From: Salinibacter pepae | GTDB taxonomy: Bacteria; Bacteroidota; Rhodothermia; Rhodothermales; Salinibacteraceae | Assembly (NCBI RefSeq): GCF_947077775.1 | Contig: NZ_CAMTTE010000001.1 | Coordinates: 1,240,001-1,304,000 of the forward strand | Direction: 5' to 3' | Length of the DNA: 64,000 nt | Shown here: one piece after another, positions 9,486 to 17,824 of the stretch | Numbering within the stretch: the first letter of the stretch is position 1 | Layout of the letters: every line of letters starts with the position of its first letter | Translations under genes and position numbers: made by a program | The notes under the pieces: model-generated | Databases searched by the model: none | Told to the model about the DNA's origin: nothing | What the model saw: the letters and a program-made list of their open reading frames with translations, nothing else

Positions 9486-10139
9486 ATGTTTACCGGCATC
9501 ATCGAAGAAGTCGGCACGCTCACGGCGGTCGAGTCCCTCGGCAGCGACCGTGCGGGCAAGCGGCTCACGATCGAGGCGGACCTCGCCCCCGAGCTCCACA
9601 TCGATCAGAGCGTGTCGATCGACGGCGCGTGCCAGACCGTCGTCGACGTCGACCCGGACGCCTCCACCTTCGCTGTCGACAGCATCGAGGAGACCCTGCG
9701 CAAGACGACCTTCAGCGACTTGGAGGCGGGCGCCCCGGTCAACCTGGAGCGCGCCCTGCAGGCCGGCGACCGGCTCGACGGCCACTTCGTGCAGGGCCAC
9801 GTCGACGCCACCGGCACCATCACGAACGTGGAGCAGGAGGAGACCGACTGGCTCTACACGATTCAGTTCGACCCGCAGCACGCCGCGTACTTGATCCCGG
9901 TCGGGTCCGTCTCCGTCGACGGCATCAGCCTCACGGTGGCCCGCCTCGGCGAGGACACGTTCACCGTCGCCATCATCCCGCACACCCACGCGGTCACGAA
10001 CGTGGCGGAAACGTGGACGGAGGGGGCGGCGGTCAACCTGGAGTTCGACCTAATTGGCAAGTACGTCGCCCGCAGCTTCACCGCCAGCGGCGAGACGCCC
10101 GACCCGGAGGCGCTGGCAAAGGCGTGGATGGCCGATTAG
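9486..10139 (+). CDS. ribE: Riboflavin synthase alpha subunit
   Basis: The enzyme dismutates two 6,7-dimethyl-8-ribityllumazine molecules to riboflavin. The 217-residue protein begins with the diagnostic MFTGIIEEVGTL and contains the two tandem lumazine-binding barrels. The first has SIDGACQTVV and the second has VSVDGISLTVA; HFVQGHVDATG lies at the junction. It follows ribD by 60 bases on the same strand. The other riboflavin genes are not in this window. Length and motifs match the family throughout. Confidence 0.96.
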   Translation: MFTGIIEEVGTLTAVESLGSDRAGKRLTIEADLAPELHIDQSVSIDGACQTVVDVDPDASTFAVDSIEETLRKTTFSDLEAGAPVNLERALQAGDRLDGHFVQGHVDATGTITNVEQEETDWLYTIQFDPQHAAYLIPVGSVSVDGISLTVARLGEDTFTVAIIPHTHAVTNVAETWTEGAAVNLEFDLIGKYVARSFTASGETPDPEALAKAWMAD

Positions 10140-10179
10140 CCTCCTCACCCTTCTTCTCGTACAGCCTCTTGCACGTGCC

Positions 10180-10401
10180 GTGTCGGACGCGTCCCTCGTC
10201 ACCGTCGCCCGCTACGACATGCGAGGCGGTGCCCAGCTCGCCAAAACCAGGCTAGAGGACGCCGGCATTCCGTGCATGCTCGCAAATGCAGACCAGTCCG
10301 GCCTCGCGCCGATGTTTGACGCCACGGAAGGGGGCGTGCAGGCAAAAGTGCCTGCCAATCGCGCAGACGAGGCGCGAAACGTGCTTGACCTCCCCGAATG
10401 A
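10180..10401 (+). CDS. Small DUF2007-type (putative signal-transducing) protein
   Basis: This short frame encodes 73 residues from a GTG at 10180, beginning VSDASLVTVARYDMRGGAQ. The pattern LVTVARY, then AKTRLEDAGIPCMLAN, then AKVPANRADEARNVLD is that of the small DUF2007 proteins, a ferredoxin-like fold sometimes described as a signal-transducing domain whose function is unknown. It lies 40 bases after ribE on the same strand and may be carried on the same transcript. The GTG start is chosen because the frame further upstream overlaps ribE and shows no homology-like pattern. Confidence 0.7.
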   Translation: MSDASLVTVARYDMRGGAQLAKTRLEDAGIPCMLANADQSGLAPMFDATEGGVQAKVPANRADEARNVLDLPE

Positions 10402-10457
10402 ACTCAGGCATCAGGAGACGGGATTTCTCTCCCCCAACCTTCCAACGTTCAACGCAC

Positions 10458-12095
10458 TCACGCCGCCCCCGCGGCACCGGCCCCGCCGCCGCCAGCCGCT
10501 CCGGCAGCCCCGGCCGCCCCTGCAGCCCCGGCCGACGACGACTCGACCGCCCCCATCACCGTCACGACCGGCAAAAAGGCCGCGACGGGAGCACTCGCCG
10601 GTTGCTCCGCCCCCACGAGACTGGCGAACCCCTCCGGGAGCTCCGGCACCTCGTCCGCCGCATCGAGCGCCTCTTTGGTCTCTTCGATCCAGGCCCTCGA
10701 CACCTCCTCGTGGAGGAGCAGCCACGGGAGCGCATCCACGAGCCGTTCGGCGGCGCGTGCCGGACTCGTTTCTCGAAGCCGCTCAATCTCGGATTTCTCG
10801 TGGTCGAGGTATGCGCGGAGCGCCACGGCCCGGCGCGCGCCGTCCTCGGTCCAGGTGTACTGCCGCACCGCGGCGATGAATCCCCCGAGGCTCACGCCCA
10901 TGCCCCCGAAGAGGAGGTAGAAGCGAAGGGCGCTGTCGCCCGTTACCACGGCGGCGAATCCCCCGAGAAGCGCCACGAGGGCCCCGCCCAGAAGCAGTCC
11001 GGAGCGCACCGTGTGGTTCTCCATCCACCCACGCTCAAACAGCACGCCCCGAACGTCACTCATGACGTCACTCCGGAATGAGCTGGTGTCCGACCAAAAG
11101 TCCTCGAGGGTCTCGTACTCCCCGAGCGTGTCCACGAGGCGACGCTCGAAGTCCGAGAGGTTGTCCGGGGTAGGATGCGTCTCCAGCCGGACCATATCGG
11201 TGGTTCCGAAGGCCTGATCCGCCCGGTCGTGACGAAGGGTGACGTGGCCGCGCCGGGCGAGATCGAACAGCGTTGCGAGGAACGCCTGTCCGTCCCGATT
11301 CCCGAGCAGCGCCACTGCCATCGGCCGGTCGAGGTCAGGCGGCGGGCGGCGGGCCGTTCGCTCCGGGCGCGGGCCGCGCCAGCGCCACGCAGCAACGCCC
11401 CCCGCGGCACCGCCCACAACCACGAGAAACAGCCCGAAGAGAAAATCTGCGGTCGTCGGCAGATGCTCGCCGGCCGCCTGCTTCGGAAACGACACCTCGA
11501 CCGAGAGGTCGTCCCCCTCCTCTACGCGATCGCGGTGGAACGACGCCACAATCCGGCCGGCCTCTCGTCGCACGGTCCCCGCGTCCGGACGGAGCACAAC
11601 GTCGTCTCGCTGCAGGTCGAAGGCCGCCGGGAGAACCACCTGTACGTCCACGGTTCGGGTGGGCACGACGGCCCCGTCGGCCATCACGTCGAGTTGGACC
11701 ACGTTGCGGTCGCCTCGCTCGTAGAGCGCCTCCTCCAGGATGTACCGGACATCGAACCGGGCCGGCGCGGAGCGGTCCGGAAACGACCACCAGACCTGGC
11801 GCACACCGTCTGTCTCCCCCGTCCGTACCGAGTCGACGGACGTTTCCGGACTGGTCACCGCCACGGCCCGAAGGGCGCCCGCATCCGCCCGCACGACCGA
11901 CCGGTACGCCCGCGAAAAAGCCCCCTGCTGGAAATCGTACGCAATCGACTCCTGCACCTCGTAGCCGCCATCGGGCCGCACGTGGACGGTGACGTCCATC
12001 TCCGACAGCACGTACTGCTGTTCCTGGGCCGCGGCGGGCCCCACGGCGAGAAGCAATGCAACGACTGCAAGGCGAAGGAGGGAGGAGCCGGACAT
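10458..12095 (-). CDS. DUF2207 family membrane protein with signal peptide
   Basis: The product has 545 residues and an unknown function. A signal peptide (residues 1-23, ending AAAQ) leads into a soluble extracytoplasmic region of about 190 residues. This contains the DUF2207-type pattern with EMDVTVHVRPDGGYEVQESI. A membrane segment follows near residues 217-235, then a cytoplasmic domain, then two closely spaced membrane segments around residues 370-410. The tail is almost pure Gly and Ala, a low-complexity end common in this family. The gene stands alone, with 234 bases to the divergent alcohol dehydrogenase. The domain name rests on architecture and the N-terminal pattern. Confidence 0.8.
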   Translation of the reverse strand: MSGSSLLRLAVVALLLAVGPAAAQEQQYVLSEMDVTVHVRPDGGYEVQESIAYDFQQGAFSRAYRSVVRADAGALRAVAVTSPETSVDSVRTGETDGVRQVWWSFPDRSAPARFDVRYILEEALYERGDRNVVQLDVMADGAVVPTRTVDVQVVLPAAFDLQRDDVVLRPDAGTVRREAGRIVASFHRDRVEEGDDLSVEVSFPKQAAGEHLPTTADFLFGLFLVVVGGAAGGVAAWRWRGPRPERTARRPPPDLDRPMAVALLGNRDGQAFLATLFDLARRGHVTLRHDRADQAFGTTDMVRLETHPTPDNLSDFERRLVDTLGEYETLEDFWSDTSSFRSDVMSDVRGVLFERGWMENHTVRSGLLLGGALVALLGGFAAVVTGDSALRFYLLFGGMGVSLGGFIAAVRQYTWTEDGARRAVALRAYLDHEKSEIERLRETSPARAAERLVDALPWLLLHEEVSRAWIEETKEALDAADEVPELPEGFASLVGAEQPASAPVAAFLPVVTVMGAVESSSAGAAGAAGAAGAAGGGGAGAAGAA

Positions 12096-12329
12096 GGGGG
12101 CCGTGGATCTGTGAACGAACTCTTATTTCTCTACGTGCCCTTCGTCCCAGACGTTACAGCACCGCAGTCCCCTTTGTCAATCCGGTGCGGGCCCTCGCCG
12201 TGGATTCCCTGCCTGGAAACGCGGCCGGAGTCGATCGGTACCGGTCTATGAACTTCCCGGGCTCCTTCCAGAACGGCACCTCCGGAGAGAGCCTTTCGAT
12301 TCGCCCGCACAACAGCCCCTTTTGCCCTC

Positions 12330-13349
12330 ATGTCCACCATGCAAGCCGCCCGCATTCCCAGTGCCGGGGCCGACTTTGAAATCGTTGACCTTCCTGTGCC
12401 CGACCCCGACGCCCACGAGGTGCGCGTTCGCGTCGAGGCGTGTGGCATCTGTCACAGCGACGCCTTCGTGAAGGAGGGCACGTTCCCCGGCCTCGAATAC
12501 CCGCGCGTGCCGGGCCACGAGGTCGCCGGGGTGGTCGACGCCGTGGGAACGGATGTTACCCAGTGGTCGGAGGGCGACCGCGTGGGGGTCGGCTGGCACG
12601 GCGGCCATTGCTTCACCTGCGACGCCTGTCGCACGGGCGACTTTGTGAACTGCGAGAACGGCCTCGTGACCGGCATCCACTACGACGGCGGCTACGCCGA
12701 GTACATGACCGCCCCCGCCGAGGCCGTGGCGAAGATGCCGGAGGGCCTGGCCGCCGAAGACGCCGCGCCCCTGCTCTGCGCCGGCATCACCACGTTCAAC
12801 GCGCTTCGCAATCAGGACCTGCAGCCCGGCGACCTCGTCGCGGTGCAGGGCATCGGCGGACTGGGCCACCTGGGCGTGCAGTACGCCGCGGCGATGGGCC
12901 TGGAGGTGGTGGCGCTCTCCACGAGTGCCGACAAGGAGGCGCTGGCCCACGACCTCGGGGCCGCCCACTTCGTCGACGTGTCGAACACCGATCCGGCCGA
13001 GGCACTTCAGGCTCGGGGCGGGGCCGACCTGATCCTGGCCACCGCGCCAAATTCCGACGCCATTACGTCGGTCCTCGGCGGGCTGGGCCGCGACGGGGAC
13101 CTCGTGATCGTTGCCGCGACGGGAGAGGCGGTCGAGGTCCCACCGATGGCGCTCATTCAGGGCCGCAAGTCGGTCTCCGGCTGGCCCAGCGGCGACGCGA
13201 AGGACTCGGAGGACACGCTCGCGTTCAGCGCGCAGGCCGAGGCGCTGCCCGAGATCGAGACCTTCTCCCTGGAGGCGGCCGGGGCGGCCTACGACCGCAT
13301 GATCAACAATGAGGCCCGCTTCCGCGCGGTCCTCACGATCGATCATTAG
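12330..13349 (+). CDS. Zinc-dependent alcohol dehydrogenase (AdhP-like)
   Basis: This is a medium-chain dehydrogenase that should oxidise primary alcohols or reduce aldehydes with NAD(H). In the 339-residue protein the catalytic zinc ligands are visible in CGICHSD, in GHEVAGVV and in a later Cys in LLCAGITTF. The structural zinc site is complete, with four Cys in CFTCDACRTGDFVNC. The Rossmann glycine motif is GIGGLGHLGVQYA. Length and motif order match the AdhP/propanol-preferring group. A second ATG three codons downstream is equally plausible as the start. The gene is transcribed alone; the next gene runs towards it. Confidence 0.92.
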   Translation: MSTMQAARIPSAGADFEIVDLPVPDPDAHEVRVRVEACGICHSDAFVKEGTFPGLEYPRVPGHEVAGVVDAVGTDVTQWSEGDRVGVGWHGGHCFTCDACRTGDFVNCENGLVTGIHYDGGYAEYMTAPAEAVAKMPEGLAAEDAAPLLCAGITTFNALRNQDLQPGDLVAVQGIGGLGHLGVQYAAAMGLEVVALSTSADKEALAHDLGAAHFVDVSNTDPAEALQARGGADLILATAPNSDAITSVLGGLGRDGDLVIVAATGEAVEVPPMALIQGRKSVSGWPSGDAKDSEDTLAFSAQAEALPEIETFSLEAAGAAYDRMINNEARFRAVLTIDH

Positions 13350-13422
13350 GGCCGGCCCGGAGGGGGGACGCCGCCGCCTCGACGCCCCGGACGAGGGCCC
13401 TGTGCCGCCCATCCGGGCGTTC

Positions 13423-14646
13423 CTACGCTGCGCCGAGGAGCCACAGCGCCGCGAGCCCCACCAGGAGGGCCACGCCCCCGGCCGCGTAGAACACCGCCTC
13501 GATGCCGCCCAGGGCGAGCGCCAGGCCCATCAGGAGCGGCCCCCCGGCCTGCCCAAGGCGCAGGATCGTGCCGTTGAGGGACAAAATCACACCGCGGGAG
13601 GCCTCCGACGACAGCTCGGTCAGCCGGGTCTGCAGGGCCGGCTGGTTCAGGCCCTGTGCCACGCCGTAGAACAGCGAGGCCATCCCGACGCCCCACACGC
13701 CGGGCGCCAGCGGCATGAGGACGAGCGCCACCCCGTCGATCACGATGGAGCCCTGGATGAGGCGGCGGGGCGGGACCCAGGTCGCCAGGCGCCCAATCTG
13801 GGTCGCCACCAGGGCGCTCGACACCGACGCCGCGGCCAGCACCCCCCCCGACACGACGGACGAGGCGCCGAAGCGGGTCTCGACGAGCTCCGGCACGTAC
13901 GTGAGGAAGGCGCCGAAGATGAGGACAAAGATGCCGAGGTTGACGGCGAGCAGGCCGAAGACCCGTCGATCCCGCAGGCGCGCCCCCACCGTCCGGAGGT
14001 AGCCCCGAAAGCCCTCCGCACTCGACCGACCGTCGACCGCCGGGGCCTCCAGCTTCCACGCCACCGCCGCCCCCACCGGAAGGGCGAGAAGTGGGAGGGC
14101 GAACGGCACGTACCACGCGATGGCCGCCAGCATTCCGCCCACGGCCGGAAAGGCCGCTGTCCCCACGTTGAGGGCCGTGGCGTTGTAGCCGACCACCGCG
14201 GCCCGCGTCGCGCCGTCGTACCGGTCGCCGATGATCGTAATGGCGAGCCCGACCAGCGGCGCCGCGGCGAACCCCTGCACGGCCCGCAGGCCGAGCAGCA
14301 CGGGAAACGACCGGGCCAGGGCGCACGCCCCGCCGGCGATCCCAAACACAAACAGCGTGGGCACCAGCACCCGCTTCCGTCCCAGGCGGTCGGCGCCGAT
14401 GCCCGCGAGGGGCGCACTCAGGAGGCCCGGGAGCGAGTAGGCCGTCACGACCCAGCCCACCTGGACCCGCGAAATGTCGAGTACGTCGACCACCTGCGGA
14501 AAGGCGGGCGACACCCCGGACACATTGCCGACGCCCACCAGCGTGACGGCAAAGAGCAGCCAAACGTCAAGGTCGGCGAGGGGCGAGGCGTCCGACGACG
14601 CGCTCGGGGAACGAGCGGAGCCCTCGGCGTCGTCGGCAGGTGCCAT
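13423..14646 (-). CDS. MFS transporter
   Basis: The 407-residue protein has about 12 hydrophobic segments and the loop motif GIGADRLGRKRVLV between helices 2 and 3, which marks the major facilitator superfamily. It resembles drug-efflux-type or sugar-efflux-type carriers of 12 helices, but the substrate cannot be read from the sequence. It lies 81 bases downstream of the GH13 lipoprotein gene on the same strand. The two may form one transcript, which would favour a role linked to saccharide metabolism; this is inference only. Confidence 0.88.
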   Translation of the reverse strand: MAPADDAEGSARSPSASSDASPLADLDVWLLFAVTLVGVGNVSGVSPAFPQVVDVLDISRVQVGWVVTAYSLPGLLSAPLAGIGADRLGRKRVLVPTLFVFGIAGGACALARSFPVLLGLRAVQGFAAAPLVGLAITIIGDRYDGATRAAVVGYNATALNVGTAAFPAVGGMLAAIAWYVPFALPLLALPVGAAVAWKLEAPAVDGRSSAEGFRGYLRTVGARLRDRRVFGLLAVNLGIFVLIFGAFLTYVPELVETRFGASSVVSGGVLAAASVSSALVATQIGRLATWVPPRRLIQGSIVIDGVALVLMPLAPGVWGVGMASLFYGVAQGLNQPALQTRLTELSSEASRGVILSLNGTILRLGQAGGPLLMGLALALGGIEAVFYAAGGVALLVGLAALWLLGAA

Positions 14647-14727
14647 AGGCGATACGAGTGAGACGTAAGCAAGACCTCGCGGGTCCGGGCGCGGGCGCCC
14701 TGCGGTGTCGATCTTCCGATTTGTCCG

Positions 14728-16119
14728 TCATTCCGCGGCCTCCCGCCGGAGAACGCGGTAGTCGTAGGCCTCCAGGGTCATCGTCGCGCCCTCCACAGAC
14801 GCCCCCGTCAGGGCATCGGTGAGGGGCGCGTCGGCGTAGCCGTCCGGAAGGGAGACCTCGCGCGAGGCGTCGCGGACGTTGACCGCAACGAGCAGGCTGT
14901 CCGTGTCCGTCGCCCGCTCGTACACCAGCACATCCTCGGCGTCCGGGGTATGCACCGTCAGGGCCCCGGTGCGCAGGGCCGGGCTGTCGCCGTACAGCCC
15001 GAGGTAATCGCGGTAGAAGCGTCGGACGTCGGGCGTCTGCGACCAGTCGTACGGCGTGCGGGCAAAGAAGGACACCGAGTCGGCCACGCCCAGCTCCTGG
15101 CCGTTGTAGACCAGCGGCGCCCCGGGCATGCTCGTCGCAAGCACGAACGCCGCCTTCGAGCCCTCGAGGCCGTCGAAGAGGGCGGGCGGGGGGGCGTCCC
15201 ACATCGTCTCGTCGTGGTTCGTGGTGAAGCGCAGGCGCCGGGCCGCTTCCGGGAGATTGGCAAGGGCGGTGTCGACCTGCGTGGCGAGGGTGCGGACGGG
15301 GGCGTCCTCCGCCCACACCCGCTTCAGCGCGCCGTAGAAGGGCCAGGCGTATGTCTGGTCGAAGCCTACTTCATGCATTTCCGGCCCCGCCGCCTCCGCC
15401 AGCATCAGCACCTCCTTGTGGGCCTCCACCGAGTCGATCGCATTCTTCCAGAAGTCGAGCGGCACCGCGTGGGCCACGTCGGCCCGGTAGCCGTCAATGT
15501 TAAACTCACGAACCCAGTACTGCATGACGTCGATCATCTCCTGCCGCGTCCGCGGGTTCTCAAAGTCGAGCTCCACCACGTCCGTCCAGTTGGTCGTGTC
15601 GCCGTTCAGCACCGGCACCGTGAAGCCGTCGATGGGCCCGTCGCTGTACATGTCCGGGTGCTCGTCCAGCCACGGGTGGTCCCAGGCCGTGTGGTTGGCC
15701 ACCAGGTCGATGATGATGTGCATGTCCCGGGCGTGCACCGAATCCACGAGTGCCCGGAAGTCCGCCTTCGTCCCGTAGTCCGGATTCACGTCGTAGTAGT
15801 CTTTGATGGAATACGGGGACCCCAGCGCTCCGATGTCGCTCTTGCGCCGCTTTTCGCCGATCGGATGGATGGGCATGAGCCAGAGCGTATTGACGCCCAT
15901 CGCCTGCATCTCGTCGAGCCGCCCGATGAGGCCCTGGAAGGTGCCCTCCGCGGAGGCGTCCGGGACGAACACCTCGTAGACGGTGGCGTCCTGCACCCAG
16001 GCCGGCTCGCCCACCCCGTCAATGGAGGGGGAGGCGGACTCGTTCGACGGGCTCGCGCATCCGACGAGGCCGATCGCGAGTGCGGATGCGAGCGCGAGAA
16101 GAACCGGGCGGTGGGGCAT
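14728..16119 (-). CDS. Alpha-amylase family (GH13) lipoprotein
   Basis: This enzyme should cleave alpha-glucosidic bonds. From the ATG at 16119 the protein has 463 residues and begins with a lipoprotein signal whose lipobox is LVGC, so it is probably membrane-anchored outside the cytoplasm. The four conserved GH13 regions are present. Region I is DLVANHT, region II GYRADVAHAV (the Asp is the nucleophile), region III LMLAEAAGP (Glu acid/base), and region IV TTNHDETMWD. The C-terminal beta domain is short. The reading frame continues upstream to 16290, but those residues lack sense and lie before the lipoprotein signal. It precedes an MFS transporter gene on the same strand. Confidence 0.92.
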   Translation of the reverse strand: MPHRPVLLALASALAIGLVGCASPSNESASPSIDGVGEPAWVQDATVYEVFVPDASAEGTFQGLIGRLDEMQAMGVNTLWLMPIHPIGEKRRKSDIGALGSPYSIKDYYDVNPDYGTKADFRALVDSVHARDMHIIIDLVANHTAWDHPWLDEHPDMYSDGPIDGFTVPVLNGDTTNWTDVVELDFENPRTRQEMIDVMQYWVREFNIDGYRADVAHAVPLDFWKNAIDSVEAHKEVLMLAEAAGPEMHEVGFDQTYAWPFYGALKRVWAEDAPVRTLATQVDTALANLPEAARRLRFTTNHDETMWDAPPPALFDGLEGSKAAFVLATSMPGAPLVYNGQELGVADSVSFFARTPYDWSQTPDVRRFYRDYLGLYGDSPALRTGALTVHTPDAEDVLVYERATDTDSLLVAVNVRDASREVSLPDGYADAPLTDALTGASVEGATMTLEAYDYRVLRREAAE

Positions 16120-16307
16120 AGTGAAGACGGCAACTGGACAAGACACAACGGTGCCCGTCGCTCGGCGGGGGCGCCGCAGGGCGACAGGGATACAGTATAG
16201 GAAAGAGCCCGAACGCCCCCAAGTCGCTTCCTCCGTCGTCGCCCCGCCTCGGCCGCCCTCCCCCGACCGCCCGGGGCACATGGGCAACACGGCAGGCCCC
16301 GCACGGA

Positions 16308-16910
16308 CTACGCCAGGGCCCGCGCATCGAGGGTCTCGCCCGTCATGTCGCCCTCCAGGCTCGCCCGGTACGCCTCCGCGACGGCCGCCGCCGGCAGGCC
16401 GTCACGGGGATCCTCGCCCATTTCATCGAGTGTCTCCGCCACCCAGGGCGGGCTCACCACGTTGACCCGGATGTCCCGCGGCGCCTCCAGGGCGGCCGCC
16501 CGCACGAACCCCTCGACGCCGGCGTTGACGAGGCTGATGGCCGCGCTGCCCGGCATTGGCTCCTGACTCAACACGCCGCTCGTGAGGGTAAAGCTCCCCC
16601 CGTCGCGCACCACGTTGAGCCCGTGGCGGACAAGGTTTACTTGCCCCATGAGCTTGTTCGACAGGCTGTGGGAAAAGTCGTCGGTCGTGAGCTCGGGAAG
16701 CTCGCCGAAGGCCGCCTCCCCTGCACACGAGAGCACAGCGTCCTGCGGGCCCACGGCGTCGTAGAGCCGATCAATCGATTCGGGATCGGCCAGATCGACC
16801 TGCAGCTCGCCGCTCGTGTGCCCCACCGCCGTTGCGTCGTGCCGGGGCGAAAGCGTATCCACGACGGCGCGGCCGATGGTGCCGGTGCCGCCGACGACAA
16901 GAACATCCAT
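16308..16910 (-). CDS. Short-chain dehydrogenase/reductase-like protein lacking the usual active-site Tyr and Lys
   Basis: The 200-residue protein starts MDVLVVGGTGTIGRAVVD, a complete Rossmann glycine motif of an SDR. The region that normally reads YxxxK instead reads ISLVNAGVEGF, with Ile in place of Tyr and Asn in place of Lys. The nucleotide pocket is thus kept while the catalytic pair is lost. This matches the known Lin1944-like SDR subgroup, in which active-site residues are absent and function is undetermined. The ATG at 16910 is chosen because the longer frame adds 71 residues with no SDR character. It is a lone gene, about 190 bases upstream of the GH13 gene. Confidence 0.85.
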   Translation of the reverse strand: MDVLVVGGTGTIGRAVVDTLSPRHDATAVGHTSGELQVDLADPESIDRLYDAVGPQDAVLSCAGEAAFGELPELTTDDFSHSLSNKLMGQVNLVRHGLNVVRDGGSFTLTSGVLSQEPMPGSAAISLVNAGVEGFVRAAALEAPRDIRVNVVSPPWVAETLDEMGEDPRDGLPAAAVAEAYRASLEGDMTGETLDARALA

Positions 16911-17238
16911 GGTAGAGGAGAGAGGTTCGTGCAAGGGAGCAACGTGAAATGTCAGGCCCGCCGCATTTCCGCCCCAGTCCGCCCCGGACGCCGAGGCGGG
17001 GACACAGCACCCATTTTTTAAGACGGGCTTGGCGGAGGCGGGCAGCGGCCCGACCATCATACGAAAATGGGCGGGAAAATGAGAAATCGCCCTGCGCGAT
17101 GGACCGAGGCGTGCCGTCCTCAACGGTCGGACGACGGTCCAGACGGTCGTCCGGTGCCGGCCTCACGAACGCTTCACGCCAGGCGCCACGAACAGATGCG
17201 ACGGGGCAGCATATATAGGGACGTGTCTTTGACATTTT
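16911..17238. other. Intergenic region upstream of the tRNA-Lys/tRNA-Leu pair
   Basis: About 330 bases lie between the leftward SDR-like gene and the rightward tRNAs. A short AT-rich string (CATATATAGGG near 17211) sits just before tRNA-Lys and could include its -10 element. I see no gene here. Confidence 0.4.
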
Positions 17239-17312
17239 GACCTCGTAGCTCAGCTTGGCAGAGCAACGGACTTTTAATCCGTGAGTCGCAGGTTCGAATC
17301 CTGCCGGGGTCA
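17239..17312 (+). tRNA. tRNA-Lys (TTT anticodon)
   Basis: A standard cloverleaf is present. The acceptor stem GACCTCG pairs with CGGGGTC (one G-U). The D-arm is TAGCTCAGCTTGGCAGAGC. The anticodon stem ACGGA/TCCGT carries the loop CTTTTAA, giving anticodon TTT. The T-arm is CAGGTTCGAATCCTG. CCA is not encoded. The gene is followed 88 bases later by tRNA-Leu on the same strand, so the two are likely transcribed together. Confidence 0.95.
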
Positions 17313-17400
17313 CAGCAATTACGGGTGTCGAGTGGCAGCGGGTACGTACCGAAACAACGGCCCCGAGTCGACATTCGAGACCCGACATTCAGTAGTGCCT

Positions 17401-17486
17401 GCCCGAGTGGCGGAATTGGTAGACGCGCATGGTTGAGGGCCATGTGGCCGTTATAGGCCGTGGAGGTTCGAGTCCTCTCTCGGGCA
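17401..17486 (+). tRNA. tRNA-Leu (GAG anticodon)
   Basis: This class II tRNA of 86 bases has acceptor stem GCCCGAG paired with CTCGGGC and anticodon stem CATGG/CCATG. The loop TTGAGGG gives anticodon GAG. A long variable arm (TGGCCGTTATAGGCCG) and a T-arm GAGGTTCGAGTCCTC follow. Its 3' end lies beside a degraded integrase, and a similar 19-base string occurs about 2.0 kb downstream, so it is the probable attachment site of a decayed element. Confidence 0.95.
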
Positions 17487-17487
17487 C
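17469..17487 (+). repeat. Candidate attachment-site copy within tRNA-Leu 3' end
   Basis: The 19 bases CGAGTCCTCTCTCGGGCAC, covering the T-arm and acceptor end of tRNA-Leu, match 16 of 19 positions of 19486-19504. The last ten bases, TCTCGGGCAC, are identical. Integrases of the tyrosine family often use tRNA 3' ends in this way, and an integrase remnant lies directly beyond. Confidence 0.5.
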
Positions 17488-17502
17488 ACGCAGCGACAGC
17501 TT

Positions 17503-17547
17503 AAACGCCTCTGAGCGCCGTTCATCGGTGATCTCGGAGGCGTTTTT
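17503..17547 (+). terminator. Rho-independent terminator after tRNA-Leu
   Basis: The arms AAACGCCTC and GAGGCGTTT pair perfectly, with a further GAG/CTC pairing inside, and the hairpin runs into TTTTTG. It begins 16 bases beyond the tRNA-Leu discriminator. The reverse strand also reads as a hairpin, so it could additionally stop leftward transcription from the island genes. Confidence 0.85.
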
Positions 17548-17621
17548 GTTTGGGTTCGTCTCCCCGATCTTGCGAGATGCTGAGGGAAATGGCATGAACC
17601 TGAAAACGACTTGGGAATAAT

Positions 17622-17640
17622 TTGGGAACGGCGTTCCCAA
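17622..17640. repeat. Perfect 9-bp inverted repeat at the island left end
   Basis: TTGGGAACG and CGTTCCCAA are exact complements around one central G. A third copy of the half-site (TTGGGAA) lies immediately to the left at 17611-17617. It sits just beyond the 3' end of the integrase remnant and inside the tRNA-proximal end of the element. It could be an integrase arm-type site, a regulator site or a terminator stem; the sequence alone does not decide. Confidence 0.55.
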
Positions 17641-17646
17641 GTGTGG

Positions 17647-17820
17647 CTACGAGCCGAACGGGTCTTCCATCGACCGCTCCCTGCCCCCCGGCGAAAGGTG
17701 ACTGTACTTGTCGGCCATTCGGGTGGTCGTGTGTCCCAATACCTCCGCTACGACTTCCTTCGGGCGCCTTCCATCGTCAGGGGCGAGGCCGTCGAGTGGC
17801 GCAGGCGTCGGAAGCGGGTC
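17647..17820 (-). pseudogene. Tyrosine recombinase (phage-type integrase) C-terminal remnant, frameshifted
   Basis: Only the last part of an integrase catalytic domain survives. One frame reads FRRLRHSTASPLTMEGA, corresponding to the box containing the second catalytic Arg. The next frame continues PKEVVAEVLGHTTTRMADKY and then SHLSPG, which holds the conserved His and the Tyr nucleophile. A single-base indel between the two (around 17765-17775) breaks the frame, and no N-terminal part is found upstream, where an intact small gene ends at 17825. It cannot make an active enzyme. Its position against tRNA-Leu and orientation towards it are typical for an integrated element. Confidence 0.8.
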
Positions 17821-17824
17821 CCGA

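Noticed and set aside
11175-12251. Long rightward frame opposite the DUF2207 gene
   Set aside because: It is the complement of a well-formed gene with signal peptide and membrane helices; long antisense frames are expected in GC-rich DNA.
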